A stretch of DNA of 64,000 nt from Microbacter sp049976245 (GCA_049976245.1 JBMFIQ010000001.1:1-64000), one strand, 5' to 3'. Counted from the first letter of the stretch, positions 1 to 9,279 are shown. Notes: generated by a model not told the origin, from the letters alone. Made by a program: numbers and translations.

Positions 1-162
1 GTCAGGCGGGCGGAGTCTTGACTTCATCCGATCATTCGGATTGTTCCATTCGCTTCCTTTTTGTGTTAAGTGGAACATCCCGCTTGCGGGGACAAAAAGT
101 CAGTCAGGGTTAAGAAGCGGAAGCTCCTTGTAATGAACATGCGAAAGTTGAGTCATCATCAA

Positions 163-1869
163 TTATTGAAATCGCTTTCGCCTGAAAAGGAAAAAGAAAA
201 GCGCAAAAAGGGCAAGTAACGCCAAAGGTGTCACGACATTGATCGCTTGCCAGACTATTTTACCTTTTGTAATGGCCATGTGGTTGAGCAATCGGAGCTT
301 AAACTGACGTGAACGCAGCGCCATCCATCCATCCTGATCGCTTAAGTAGAGCACGGTATTGACAATGAAAGCACGGTTGGCATACATTTGATTCGTGTAT
401 CGATCGTAACCTAAAGGCAGAACCTGCAGTTTTCCCTGCGCCTCCTGCACATCGTTGCGAATGATGTCTCCGTCGGCAATCACGATCATGCGTGTCGGCT
501 TGCTGACTTGCAGAATGGGTGTGGAGGGATTGATGCCTTGAGGCACCAATCGATTCATAAAATCCGATTGAAAAATACCGGAAAGTGACACGGCAACAGG
601 AATGTTTTGCATGTTAAAATAACGTTGATCTTGTGGATCGGGTAAATGTTTTAGATCAATCAGAGCCGGGGGCGCCAGAATGTGAGAAGCATTCGATGTT
701 ACCAGCAATATATCGGCTTTGACTCGGGATGAATCGCCCACTAAGTCAATGGAAGAGGGAAAGTTGGACTTGACGGAACCCAAATTTCGAGTGATGGGAT
801 TGTAAGGATTGGTCAATAAAAGGGGTGAAAAAAACCAGGGCATTGGCTTAAATTGAGGCTGTTCGTTTGGTCTTGCCACGTTTACCGGTATGGTAACACA
901 TTGGACGTCTTCTACAATGTCGGGATTGATGCGTACTCCGTAACAAAAAAGTTGATCGTTCAGATTGACGTCGAGCGGAAGAATGGTGGCTTCTCCGTTA
1001 AGTGAGAGATTGTGCGTGTCAATGTTGGTACCGTTCACCAGCCACAACACGCGTCCACCGTTCATGATGTATTGATCTATAATGAACTTTTCTTGTTCGG
1101 TGAATGGAATGCGGGGTTTGGCAATGATCACCACTTTGAAAGGTTTTAATGCATTGGGATCGGTTCCGAGTGATCCCCGATCTATTTCAAAATATCGGCT
1201 TAAAGCTGTGGAAGCATCATACACTTCTTCCTCCGTGAGTTCCCCGTTCCCCTCGAGAAATGCAATTTTCTCCACTGTTTTGGTTTCAAGTCTTCGAATG
1301 GCATCAGTCAATTGATATTCAAGCTCTTCGATGGATGCATTAAGATTTTCATCGCCGGTGTTGCCGGGAATGTTGACCAATAAATTAACAGGAATGGTAT
1401 CTTGATGAGCAATGATTTGAGCCCATGGGAAAATGATTTTTTCAATGGCTTTGCCGTTGGCATCTTTTTCATAAACAGTAGTGGCATGCATTCCTTTTTT
1501 TTCGAGTGAAGCATACATCTTGATCTGTGCTTCGCTTGACGGTTGATCGGACGGATCAATAAAATGAACCGTAATCGGTTGCTTGGCATACACTTTCAAT
1601 TCGTCGAGCAAATCGGCAGTGGCGCGTTTGAGGCGTAAAAATCCGACGTTTAAATCGCCCGCTAAATAAACATTCACCTGCAATGGATCTTCTAACGTTT
1701 TCATCAGGTGTTGGGTGTTTTTTGACAAGGAAAATCGTTTTTCGGAAGTGAGATCGACTCTGATGAAATCGTGTTGCGAAAGCACATTGAACAAAACGAT
1801 CAATCCAATGATGACCAAAGATTGAATCAGAAGGGATGTTTGAAACGATTTTTTCCAATAAAGACGCAT
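163..1869 (-). CDS. gldG: GldG-like gliding-motility ABC transporter auxiliary protein
   Basis: A 568-residue membrane-anchored protein resembling GldG, the substrate-binding-like partner of the GldF ABC permease in gliding Bacteroidota. One hydrophobic segment lies at about residues 13-30, followed by the sequence RVDLTSEKRFSLSKNT typical of the family, a long extracytoplasmic region, and a second hydrophobic segment close to the C-terminus (about 545-562) ending in a basic tail FRRKR. The ATG at 1869 is the first in frame and leaves a short basic N-terminus before the first membrane segment. A gldF permease gene would normally lie directly upstream; here the upstream neighbour is rfbD, 160 bases away, so the gene is either an orphan or its partner lies left of the window. 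Positions 1-162 downstream show no coding evidence. Family assignment is good; the role in motility in this organism is inferred. Confidence 0.8.
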   Translation of the reverse strand: MRLYWKKSFQTSLLIQSLVIIGLIVLFNVLSQHDFIRVDLTSEKRFSLSKNTQHLMKTLEDPLQVNVYLAGDLNVGFLRLKRATADLLDELKVYAKQPITVHFIDPSDQPSSEAQIKMYASLEKKGMHATTVYEKDANGKAIEKIIFPWAQIIAHQDTIPVNLLVNIPGNTGDENLNASIEELEYQLTDAIRRLETKTVEKIAFLEGNGELTEEEVYDASTALSRYFEIDRGSLGTDPNALKPFKVVIIAKPRIPFTEQEKFIIDQYIMNGGRVLWLVNGTNIDTHNLSLNGEATILPLDVNLNDQLFCYGVRINPDIVEDVQCVTIPVNVARPNEQPQFKPMPWFFSPLLLTNPYNPITRNLGSVKSNFPSSIDLVGDSSRVKADILLVTSNASHILAPPALIDLKHLPDPQDQRYFNMQNIPVAVSLSGIFQSDFMNRLVPQGINPSTPILQVSKPTRMIVIADGDIIRNDVQEAQGKLQVLPLGYDRYTNQMYANRAFIVNTVLYLSDQDGWMALRSRQFKLRLLNHMAITKGKIVWQAINVVTPLALLALFALFFFLFRRKRFQ

Positions 1870-2030
1870 AAAGTAAAGTGAGGTTAAGCTGTAATCAAAA
1901 ATGGCTGCTTTTCACACATGAATGATGTGATAACTGTTTTTTTTGACGGATTAAAATGTTGCTCATTGTTCAGTGATTCACCATGAAGCATCACCAAGTT
2001 GAATCTTCGCTTCAGTTGATCGGCCTGGTA

Positions 2031-2915
2031 TTAGTCTATTTCGTTCATAATGAGCGGTATGCATTTTTCCAAACTGGTTTCCCAGTGTGCAATAGAAAGA
2101 TGAAATGTATCTTTAAATTTCTGTTTGCTCAATACGCTGTAAAAAGGACGCGGCGCTTTGGCGGGATAGGCTTCAGATGGGACTGGCTGAACGCGGCATT
2201 GAATATGGGCTAAACGATGAATGGTGACGGCAAAATCATACCAACTGCAAATGCCTTCGTTGGAATAATGGTAAATGCCGGGCTTAAAATAGTCCGGATG
2301 CTCGATGCTTTGCCGGATGATTTCAAGGATGGCCGAGGCCAAATCGGCGGCATAAGTGGGAGTCCCAATTTGATCGTACACCACTTTGAGTATTTCTTTT
2401 TCGCGACCAAGTTTGATCATGGTTTTAACGAAGTTGTTTCCAAACGACGAATACAACCATGATGTTCGAAGAATGATTGACTCAGGGCAATGATCCAACA
2501 TGGCTTGCTCTCCTTCAGCTTTTGATTTACCGTAAATGGTGTCAGGTGAAAGAGGCATTTCTTCGGTGTAAGGGCGAAAGGCTTTGCCGCTAAAAACATA
2601 ATCGGTAGAGATGTGGATCATTTTGCTGCCGTGTGTGGCGGCAGCTTCGGCCAAATTGCGTACGGCATCCCGATTAATAGCATAACATCGTTCCGCATCC
2701 TCTTCGGCTTTGTCAACGGCCGTGTATGCGGCGCAATTCACAATAAATTGAACCGGTTGCTCTATTAGAAACTCATTCAAGGCTTCTTTGTCGCAAATGT
2801 CTAACGTTTCGACATCGGTAAAAATAAAATGGAAATTCGGATAAGAGGTGACCAGTTGCCGCAATTCATTTCCCAATTGTCCGTTGGCTCCTGTTATCAA
2901 AAGGTTTGTAATCAT
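2031..2915 (-). CDS. rfbD: dTDP-4-dehydrorhamnose reductase
   Basis: Catalyses the last step of dTDP-L-rhamnose synthesis, NAD(P)H-dependent reduction of dTDP-4-dehydro-L-rhamnose, in the cytoplasm. The Rossmann glycine motif GANGQLG is at residues 9-15, the TD of the catalytic triad at about 104-105 and the YGKSK motif (Y128, K132) is intact. I chose the ATG at 2915 (MITNLLITG) because the longer frame opens only with a TTG at 2927. It is 34 bases downstream of rfbC and forms an rfbA-rfbC-rfbD operon on the minus strand. Length (294) is normal. Product probably feeds O-antigen or capsule assembly. Confidence 0.93.
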   Translation of the reverse strand: MITNLLITGANGQLGNELRQLVTSYPNFHFIFTDVETLDICDKEALNEFLIEQPVQFIVNCAAYTAVDKAEEDAERCYAINRDAVRNLAEAAATHGSKMIHISTDYVFSGKAFRPYTEEMPLSPDTIYGKSKAEGEQAMLDHCPESIILRTSWLYSSFGNNFVKTMIKLGREKEILKVVYDQIGTPTYAADLASAILEIIRQSIEHPDYFKPGIYHYSNEGICSWYDFAVTIHRLAHIQCRVQPVPSEAYPAKAPRPFYSVLSKQKFKDTFHLSIAHWETSLEKCIPLIMNEID

Positions 2916-2949
2916 GTTGTTAATCAATGATTCGTTCAGGATTTCTTTA

Positions 2950-3516
2950 TCACTTTTTCGCTTTGTAGGTGAAATTCATTTCTGCTTCATCGAACAACGG
3001 ATGTTTTCGATCTTTAACTGAAACAATGGCTTGATCAACGGGGATTTTCCAGTCAATGGCCAAATCAGGATCATCAAAACGGATGCCTCGCTCATGTGCT
3101 TGATGATAGTATTGATCGCATTTATAACTGAAAATGGCCATCGGACTTAACACCGAAAATCCATGTGCAAATCCTTTGGGAATGAGAAATTGAGTTTTGT
3201 TCTCATCGGAAAGTTCAATGCCAAACCATTGTTTGAATGTGGGCGATCCTTTGCGCAAATCCACCGCAACATCCCAAACTTTTCCGTAGATTACGGAAAC
3301 TAATTTTGTTTGAGCGTCCGGCTCAAGCTGATAATGAAGTCCACGAACGACGCCGTATGTTGATTGAGATAAGTTGTCTTGACAAAAATCCAAATCAATG
3401 CCATGTTCCATCAATCGTTTTTTGTTGTAATGCTCCATGAAGAAGCCTCGTTCGTCCTTAAAAAAGCGGTTTTGTATGATCAATAAATCCGGTATGGCTG
3501 TTTTGATGATTTCCAT
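2950..3516 (-). CDS. rfbC: dTDP-4-dehydrorhamnose 3,5-epimerase
   Basis: Cupin-fold epimerase acting on dTDP-4-dehydro-6-deoxyglucose, third step of dTDP-rhamnose synthesis. The catalytic histidine is in VVRGLHYQ (H61) and the catalytic tyrosine in FSYKCDQYY (Y131); the substrate-binding stretch FFMEHYNKKR is present near residue 25. The 188-residue length is normal for the family. It sits between rfbA and rfbD on the same strand; the 87-base gap to rfbA holds no obvious terminator. Confidence 0.93.
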   Translation of the reverse strand: MEIIKTAIPDLLIIQNRFFKDERGFFMEHYNKKRLMEHGIDLDFCQDNLSQSTYGVVRGLHYQLEPDAQTKLVSVIYGKVWDVAVDLRKGSPTFKQWFGIELSDENKTQFLIPKGFAHGFSVLSPMAIFSYKCDQYYHQAHERGIRFDDPDLAIDWKIPVDQAIVSVKDRKHPLFDEAEMNFTYKAKK

Positions 3517-3603
3517 TCGCTGTTTTTTGTTTTTATGCGGAAAAAAGGTTTAAAATGCTCTTTTTCTAAAGTTTAGATCGCTTGCTGTGCCCTTCATGAC
3601 TAT

Positions 3604-4479
3604 TTATTCCTTTGTTTCGTTGGCCAGACGAATTAAATAGGATCCGTATTGATTTTTGAGCAGTGGTTGTGCCAGCTCAATCAACTGAATTCGGTCAATG
3701 AACCCCATTCGATAAGCAATTTCTTCGATACAGGCCACTTTCAGTCCTTGCCGCTTTTCAATGGTGGCAATGTAGTTGGATGCTTCAAGCAAACTGTCGT
3801 GCGTGCCGGTGTCGAGCCATGCCATGCCGCGTCCGAGCATTTTCAGATAGAGCCTGTTTTCGGCTAAATAAATCTTGTTGAGGTCTGTAATTTCCAATTC
3901 ACCTCGTTTTGACGGTTTGAGTTGCTTGGCTTTTTCGCTCACGTCATCGCCGTAGAAATAAAGTCCCGTGACGGCATAATTGGATTTGGGATTAGCCGGC
4001 TTTTCTTCCAAACTCAACACATTGCCCTGTGCATCAAATTCAGCCACGCCATAACGTTCGGGATCATTTACGTAATAGCCAAAAATAATGGCTCCGTTCT
4101 GCAAACTTGATGCCTCAATAAGTTGTGAGGAGAAGTTGTATCCGTAAAAAATATTGTCCCCCAAAATCATGCACACCGGCTCACGATTGATGAATGATTC
4201 GCCAATGATGAAGGCCTGTGCCAAACCGTCGGGAGATGGCTGAACGGCATATTGAACGGAAAGTCCCAGTGACGATCCGTCTTCGAATAACTCTTGGTAA
4301 AGATGAATGTCCTGTGGCGTGGAAATGATTAATATTTCACGAATGCCCGACAACATCAACACCGACAACGGATAGTAAATCATTGGTTTGTCGTAAACCG
4401 GAATGATCTGTTTTGAAATGCTTTTAGTGGCCGGATAAAGTCGCGTGCCGGAGCCGCCTGCTAAAATGATGCCTTTCAT
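3604..4479 (-). CDS. rfbA: glucose-1-phosphate thymidylyltransferase
   Basis: Forms dTDP-glucose from dTTP and glucose-1-phosphate, first step of dTDP-rhamnose synthesis. The nucleotidyltransferase signature GGSGTRLYPAT is at residues 8-18, and the family motifs EKPANPKSNYAVTGLYFY and WLDTGTHDSLLEAS are intact. Length 291 is standard for RmlA. First gene of the rfbA-rfbC-rfbD group; the second enzyme of the pathway, RfbB, is not in this window and must be encoded elsewhere if the pathway is complete. Confidence 0.95.
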   Translation of the reverse strand: MKGIILAGGSGTRLYPATKSISKQIIPVYDKPMIYYPLSVLMLSGIREILIISTPQDIHLYQELFEDGSSLGLSVQYAVQPSPDGLAQAFIIGESFINREPVCMILGDNIFYGYNFSSQLIEASSLQNGAIIFGYYVNDPERYGVAEFDAQGNVLSLEEKPANPKSNYAVTGLYFYGDDVSEKAKQLKPSKRGELEITDLNKIYLAENRLYLKMLGRGMAWLDTGTHDSLLEASNYIATIEKRQGLKVACIEEIAYRMGFIDRIQLIELAQPLLKNQYGSYLIRLANETKE

Positions 4480-4584
4480 CTGTTTGTGTTTTTATTTGAT
4501 TTTCAATGCTTTGATGTTTGCTGAAAAATGTATGCGACAAAAATTTTCAATGACATTTCGTCAATGATCCTCAACAACTTGTTG

Positions 4585-4592
4585 CAAAGGTA
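4585..4592 (-). promoter_or_regulatory. Possible -7 promoter box for rfbA operon
   Basis: Reads TACCTTTG on the minus strand, matching the Bacteroidota TAnnTTTG box, about 105 bases before the rfbA start. I see no well-spaced -33 TTG, so support is partial. Confidence 0.35.
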
Positions 4593-4638
4593 TGTAAATC
4601 ATTTGATGATTGAGAAATTTTCAAATCGTTTTTGCAGG

Positions 4639-5163
4639 TTACCAGCCAAAAGCCAACTCATCGTCCATCCATTTGCCTTGTGCTTTCATCACTTGTTCCA
4701 AGATGTCGCGGGCACATCCTTCACCTCCCATGTAGGGCGAAACATACACCGAAATGGCTTTGATATCGGGTGTGGCATCGGCAGGGCAAACAGGCAGTCC
4801 GACATAGTTCATCACATGATAATCGGGAATGTCGTCTCCCATGTAGATCACCTGTTGCTTGTCCAATCCGTATTTATGGAGAAAATGAATCAAATCGTCC
4901 ATTTTTCTTTTGGATGACATGTAAATGTCTTTTACGCCGAGACGTTCAAATCGAACACGAACGGCTGGTGAGTTGCCGCCCGTGATGATGGCAACATGAA
5001 GTCCTTTTTTGACGGCATGTTGAATGGCATATCCGTCTTTGATGTTGACCATTCGCATAGGTTCGCCGTCGGGATAAAGTGGTATGGTAGAATGAGATAA
5101 AACGCCGTCCACATCAAATACCAGCGCTTTGACCTGAGATAATTGCTCCTTGAATTGTGCCAT
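4639..5163 (-). CDS. kdsC: KdsC-like 3-deoxy-D-manno-octulosonate 8-phosphate phosphatase
   Basis: HAD-superfamily phosphatase of the KdsC type, which releases Kdo from Kdo-8-phosphate for lipopolysaccharide inner core. The nucleophile motif DVDGVLS is at residues 17-23 (D17, D19), motif II is in IITGGNSP, and the metal-binding MGDDIPD follows near residue 108. It has no cap domain, as expected at 174 residues. The C-terminal GGEGCARDILE stretch is typical of KdsC. Its position next to dTDP-rhamnose genes fits surface polysaccharide synthesis. A related sugar phosphatase specificity cannot be excluded. Confidence 0.85.
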   Translation of the reverse strand: MAQFKEQLSQVKALVFDVDGVLSHSTIPLYPDGEPMRMVNIKDGYAIQHAVKKGLHVAIITGGNSPAVRVRFERLGVKDIYMSSKRKMDDLIHFLHKYGLDKQQVIYMGDDIPDYHVMNYVGLPVCPADATPDIKAISVYVSPYMGGEGCARDILEQVMKAQGKWMDDELAFGW

Positions 5164-5234
5164 GATGATTTTGCGGTTGTGTGGGTTGTTGAAACAAAAG
5201 AAGAATGAGTTTCTGAACGAGCGATGTAATTCAA

Positions 5235-5277
5235 TAAAAAAAGGCCAATGGTTTGTTTGTCAAACTACCGGCCTTTT
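5235..5277 (-). terminator. Rho-independent terminator after tRNA-Gln
   Basis: AAAAGGCC (5239-5246) pairs with GGCCTTTT (5270-5277), with further inner pairing GGTTTG/CAAACT. Read on the minus strand the hairpin is followed by a T run, directly downstream of the tRNA. It could also work on the plus strand. Confidence 0.8.
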
Positions 5278-5284
5278 GTGAACG

Positions 5285-5355
5285 TTGTCCCGCGAAGATT
5301 CGAACTCAGACTAACAGAACCAAAATCTGCTGTGCTACCATTACACCACGGGACA
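5285..5355 (-). tRNA. tRNA-Gln (anticodon UUG)
   Basis: On the minus strand a complete cloverleaf can be drawn: acceptor TGTCCCG pairs with CGGGACA, the anticodon stem GCAGA pairs with TCTGT, the anticodon loop TTTTGGT gives anticodon TTG, and the T loop contains GTTCGAATC. The discriminator base is A at 5285; CCA is not encoded. It lies alone between kdsC and the GH57 gene, with its own promoter and terminator. Confidence 0.96.
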
Positions 5356-5381
5356 AAAGAGTTTTTCGCTTAAAAGTGGTG

Positions 5382-5411
5382 CAAAGTTAATGGATTTCTA
5401 TGTTTCTGCAA
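5382..5411 (-). promoter_or_regulatory. Promoter of tRNA-Gln
   Basis: Minus-strand TAACTTTG (5382-5389) with TTG (5409-5411) 19 bases upstream: a good match to the Bacteroidota -33/-7 promoter. It ends about 26 bases before the mature tRNA. Confidence 0.7.
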
Positions 5412-5496
5412 AATATTTTGGCAAAAAAAATAATCCTTTGCTTTTTGTCGCTCTTAAATAACTGAAGATCTTTCGATTGGGATTTTGTCTTCGTTG

Positions 5497-6816
5497 TTAA
5501 TCATCTTCCGTGTATTCAGGTTCGGTCACGGCAACTGTGCTATCCGTGTGTTTCAATTGTTTTTCTAATTCCGAAATTTTAAGTTCCTGATTGTATATTG
5601 TTGTAAGCAATGCATTTAATTCTTCATTGTCGATACTAGAAGGATATTGTTCGTTGACCCTACTCATGAAGTCGGACAACACATTCATGAAATTGGTAAA
5701 AGCGGCGAATGGTGATTCGTAGTTTGGCCATACGTTGAAGCTGTTCCATGGTTTTGTGGTCATAAAATGGAAATGGTCGGAACATTGCAGACAGAGCCAG
5801 TCGTGTTTGATACTTCGATCGGAGCAGAGTCTGACGCGTTCGCCCTGATTGTAAAGTTTTTGCAATGCTTCTGTTTGCATGATGTTCCCGGTCCAATGAC
5901 TTACATCTTTTTCCTCACCGCTCCACGATTGAGGATATTGTAGGGTGATGGAAGAAATCGGGTTGTATTTTTTGGTAATTTCGGCAGGTGTCGAAAAAGT
6001 GATGCGATTGGCTAAAGCATGAAAAGGAATGGCGCGCATAAAATCAAAGATGCCGCTCTCTGCTTTTTGTCGTTCTCCAAAAGTGGGATAACCCATGAAA
6101 AGGTTGAAAATTTGTTCTGATGGATCGGTTGATTTAATCCAGTTCATCAGTTTTTCGGCGGTCAATGGGAAGTCGCTCCAGCTTCGATCTGAAAATCGAA
6201 AGCCGATGTCGTCACTTAACCGCATGTTTCTTACTAATATTTTTAATTCGGGAATCGTTGGATGACCATACATGAAATTGGGACTTTTCCATCCCAAAAC
6301 TTGTTTTGACCCTTCTGTCAGGATGGTTTTAAATCCCATGCTGTGAACCACTTCACCAATTTCATCCGAATAAATCATTTCCGTGTTTCGAAATGTGGTG
6401 GGCTTGACACCAAAGAGCTCGTTCATCAGATTGGAATGTTGTTCAACCTGTTGAATGAATTCATCCACATCAAAAAGTGAAGCCAGCGAGTGTGCATAAG
6501 GTTCGGCAATAAATTCCACGTTGCCTGTATTGGCCAATTCCACGAAACTTTCAATGACTTCGGGAGCAAATTGCTCAAACATCTCAATGCTTAAGCCTGA
6601 AATGGAAACTGCTGCCTTAAATTTCCCTTTCGATGTTTTGATCAATTCTAACAGCAACCGATTGGTTGGCAAAATGGACGTTTGAGCTAAATGCTGCACA
6701 TTGGATTCGTTGGCGAAATCGTCGAAATAATAGTGATCTTGTCCGATTTCTAAAAATCGGTATCGCCTCAATAGCATGGGGATGTGCAATTGGAAATAGA
6801 AGCAAATTGTTTTCAT
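5497..6816 (-). CDS. Glycoside hydrolase family 57 (alpha-amylase-like)
   Basis: A 439-residue cytoplasmic enzyme of the GH57 alpha-amylase/glucanotransferase type, probably acting on glycogen or malto-oligosaccharides. The N-terminus MKTICFYFQLHIPMLLRRYR carries the family's conserved FQ.H start, followed by the FIAEPYAHSLAS and FRNTEMIYSDEIG stretches typical of the Bacteroidota subgroup; there is no signal peptide. The start at 6816 is chosen because the longer frame begins upstream of a well-formed promoter and adds 32 residues unlike the family. The C-terminus (from about residue 385) becomes a short coiled coil ending in acidic residues. No glycogen synthase is adjacent in this window. 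Confidence 0.85.
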   Translation of the reverse strand: MKTICFYFQLHIPMLLRRYRFLEIGQDHYYFDDFANESNVQHLAQTSILPTNRLLLELIKTSKGKFKAAVSISGLSIEMFEQFAPEVIESFVELANTGNVEFIAEPYAHSLASLFDVDEFIQQVEQHSNLMNELFGVKPTTFRNTEMIYSDEIGEVVHSMGFKTILTEGSKQVLGWKSPNFMYGHPTIPELKILVRNMRLSDDIGFRFSDRSWSDFPLTAEKLMNWIKSTDPSEQIFNLFMGYPTFGERQKAESGIFDFMRAIPFHALANRITFSTPAEITKKYNPISSITLQYPQSWSGEEKDVSHWTGNIMQTEALQKLYNQGERVRLCSDRSIKHDWLCLQCSDHFHFMTTKPWNSFNVWPNYESPFAAFTNFMNVLSDFMSRVNEQYPSSIDNEELNALLTTIYNQELKISELEKQLKHTDSTVAVTEPEYTEDD

Positions 6817-6877
6817 TGCAAAAGGATTTTGGATGAAAAATGGATGATGTTGACGGGAAACGATTGCACCATCTTCG

Positions 6878-6908
6878 CAAAAGTAGTTTATTTTTGAGCA
6901 AATCGCAA
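6878..6908 (-). promoter_or_regulatory. Promoter of the GH57 gene
   Basis: Minus-strand TACTTTTG (6878-6885) with TTG (6906-6908) exactly 20 bases upstream. Transcription would start near 6871, leaving a leader of about 55 bases and ruling out the longer start at 6912. Confidence 0.72.
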
Positions 6909-6964
6909 ACAAAAAATGACATTCATGTTGTCACAAATGTCATTTTCTATTTTTTCTTCCATTT

Positions 6965-8092
6965 TTACAATGATTTGATAAACGCTCTTCTGGTCTTAAC
7001 ATGCTTTGTTTCAAAGCTATCCCATAGTGTGGATACTTTTTGATTGGTTTCCAGTTCGGGATTGCTTTCGGCATACTGAAATCCGGCTCGGGCATATTCG
7101 GGTATCAATTCGGCAAAGAGTAAAGCGCTGGCTCCTTTGGCTTGATAATCGGGGCGAACGGCCATGAGGTACAAATCCACTACTTTGTTTTTGCCGTAAA
7201 GCGCCTTGAGTAAAAATAGAAATCCAAACGGGAAAAGTCTTCCTTTGGCTTTTTGGAGTGCTTTGGTCATGCTTGGCAGGGAAAATCCAAAAGCGACTAC
7301 TTCATCTGCCTGATTCACGACAATGCGTACCAAGTTGGGACGGGCTAACGATAAATAGAGATTAATGTAGAATTGGATTTGTTCGTTAGAGAGTGGTGAA
7401 AATCCGTATAAATCTTTATAACAAATATTTAAGAGATCAAAAATCTTTTTGCCGTAGTTTTTGGCTAAAGGTTTAATGGATCGAAACCGGAGTGCCTGCA
7501 ATTGGTGTTTTTCTTTGACTATCTTGGCAATGCGGAAATGTTTTTCGGGAAAAACTTTGGGTATTTGAATGTTATATTCTTTCCAGTCAATGTCTTTTTG
7601 ATAACCTAAGGCGGCCAAATGTTGAGGGTAATAGGGGAAATTATAATTAGTAGCCATTGTTCCCGGCTTGTCAAAACCTTCCACCAGCATGCCTTCCCGA
7701 TCGAAATCAGTAAATCCTACCGGCCCGTGAATGGCTGTCATCTTTTTTTCTTTAGCCCAAGTTTCAACGGCATCAAGGAGGGCTTTGGTGACTTCCAAGT
7801 CATCAATCATGTCGAGCCAGCCAAAACGGGCATGTTGATAGTTCCAATGTTCATTGGTGCGATGATTGATGATGCCTGCAACGCGACCAACCATTTTGTT
7901 GTCCTTGAACGCCATAAAATAACGTGCTTCGCAAAAAGCAAATGAAGGATTCTTCTCCTTGTTCAGTATAGTCATGTCATCCATCATCAACGGGGGCGCT
8001 GCATAAGGGTGATTGGAGTAGAGTCGAATGCCAAACAAAACAAATTGTTTGAGTTCTTTCCTTGTTTTAACTTCTCGAATTTCGACGGACAT
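6965..8092 (-). CDS. GNAT-like conserved protein of unknown substrate
   Basis: A 375-residue soluble protein resembling conserved Bacteroidota proteins annotated as GNAT-family acetyltransferases. The N-terminal half contains YFMAFKDNKMVGRVAGIINH (about residues 58-77), the beta4-type strand of a GNAT fold, and GWLDMIDD; the C-terminal half contains LMAVRPDYQAKGASALLFAE, a clear acetyl-CoA pyrophosphate-binding loop (Q/RxxGxA type). Two partial GNAT-like halves suggest a duplicated fold. No transported or modified substrate can be named. It lies downstream of ilvC but is separated from it by a strong terminator, so it is its own unit. Confidence 0.6.
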   Translation of the reverse strand: MSVEIREVKTRKELKQFVLFGIRLYSNHPYAAPPLMMDDMTILNKEKNPSFAFCEARYFMAFKDNKMVGRVAGIINHRTNEHWNYQHARFGWLDMIDDLEVTKALLDAVETWAKEKKMTAIHGPVGFTDFDREGMLVEGFDKPGTMATNYNFPYYPQHLAALGYQKDIDWKEYNIQIPKVFPEKHFRIAKIVKEKHQLQALRFRSIKPLAKNYGKKIFDLLNICYKDLYGFSPLSNEQIQFYINLYLSLARPNLVRIVVNQADEVVAFGFSLPSMTKALQKAKGRLFPFGFLFLLKALYGKNKVVDLYLMAVRPDYQAKGASALLFAELIPEYARAGFQYAESNPELETNQKVSTLWDSFETKHVKTRRAFIKSL

Positions 8093-8137
8093 AATGCATT
8101 GTTAAGTGCCTGCAAAGTTAGTAAAAATCTTATAATC

Positions 8138-8175
8138 AAAAACAGACCATTCATTGGGTTGAATGGTCTGTTTTT
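8138..8175 (-). terminator. Terminator after ilvC
   Basis: Perfect 15-base inverted repeat (8138-8152 with 8161-8175; arms AAAAACAGACCATTC) with an 8-base loop and T runs on both strands, 20 bases beyond the ilvC stop codon. Confidence 0.88.
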
Positions 8176-8195
8176 ACATATTGTCAATCACTATT

Positions 8196-9242
8196 TTAAT
8201 TATTTTCCGGCCGCAGTTTCCGCACCACAGCTCCAGCTTGCCACATCTCACTGTTGCGCAAAGCAGCCAATTCTTCTTCTAATTTTTTTCGATAATCGGG
8301 TTGACTGTTTGAATCAATGGATCGCTGGGCTTCGTTGCCGCTGGCTACTTCTTTGTACAATTTTTCAAAAACGGGTTTTGTGGCATCGCGGAAAGGTTTC
8401 CACCAGTCAAGTGCGCCGCGTTGGGCGGTAGTGGAGCAGTTGGCATACATCCAATCCATCCCGTTTTCGGCTACTAACGGCATCAACGACTGTGTCAATT
8501 CTTCAACGGTTTCATTGAAGGCTTCGGAGGGTGAATGTCCATTTGCACGAAGCACGTCATATTGTGCTGCAAAAATGCCTTGAATGGCTCCCATCAAAGT
8601 ACCCCGTTCTCCGGTCAGATCCGAATAAACTTCACGTTGGAAAGTGGTTTCAAACAAATAACCCGACCCAACGCCAATTCCCAGTGAGACGACACGTTCA
8701 TAGGCTTTGCCGGTGGCATCCTGAAAAATGGCGTAGGATGAATTCAATCCGCGTCCTTGCAAAAACATGCGACGCAGGGAAGTTCCTGATCCTTTCGGTG
8801 CCACCAGAATGACATCCACATCAGCTGGTGGAATGATGTTGGTGCGTTCTTTGTAAGTGATGGCAAATCCATGTGAAAAATAAAGGGCTTTTCCTGCGGT
8901 AAGATGTTTTTTGACGGTTGGCCATACGGCAATTTGAGCTGCATCCGAAAGCAGGTATTGAATGATGGTGCCTCGTTGGCATGCTTCTTCAATCTCAAAT
9001 AATGTTTGTCCGGGCACCCAACCGTCAGCAACGGCCTTGTCCCATGTTTTTGAATCTTTGCGTTGCCCAACTATCACATTGAATCCGTTGTCGCGCAAAT
9101 TCATGCTTTGTCCCGGCCCTTGAACGCCGTAACCAATCACTGCAATCACTTCGTTTTTCAGTATATCACGTGCTTTCTCCAATGGAAACTCTTCACGAGT
9201 GACCACATTTTCATTGACTCCTCCAAAATTCATTACTGCCAT
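8196..9242 (-). CDS. ilvC: Ketol-acid reductoisomerase
   Basis: NADPH-dependent isomeroreductase of branched-chain amino acid synthesis (acetolactate to dihydroxyisovalerate). The Rossmann motif GYGVQGPGQ lies near residue 37, the FSHGFAI and LVAPKGSGTSLRR stretches are intact, and the C-terminal knotted domain carries the metal-binding TGERGTLMGAIQ and QSLMPLVAENG regions. At 348 residues it is the single-knot form usual in Bacteroidota. The ATG at 9242 is preferred to the TTG at 9248. Only ilvC and the thioesterase upstream are here; ilvD/ilvB/ilvN are not seen. Confidence 0.95.
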   Translation of the reverse strand: MAVMNFGGVNENVVTREEFPLEKARDILKNEVIAVIGYGVQGPGQSMNLRDNGFNVIVGQRKDSKTWDKAVADGWVPGQTLFEIEEACQRGTIIQYLLSDAAQIAVWPTVKKHLTAGKALYFSHGFAITYKERTNIIPPADVDVILVAPKGSGTSLRRMFLQGRGLNSSYAIFQDATGKAYERVVSLGIGVGSGYLFETTFQREVYSDLTGERGTLMGAIQGIFAAQYDVLRANGHSPSEAFNETVEELTQSLMPLVAENGMDWMYANCSTTAQRGALDWWKPFRDATKPVFEKLYKEVASGNEAQRSIDSNSQPDYRKKLEEELAALRNSEMWQAGAVVRKLRPENN

Positions 9243-9279
9243 AATCAATAGTATTTAGTGGTTGATAAAAGTTGATCCG

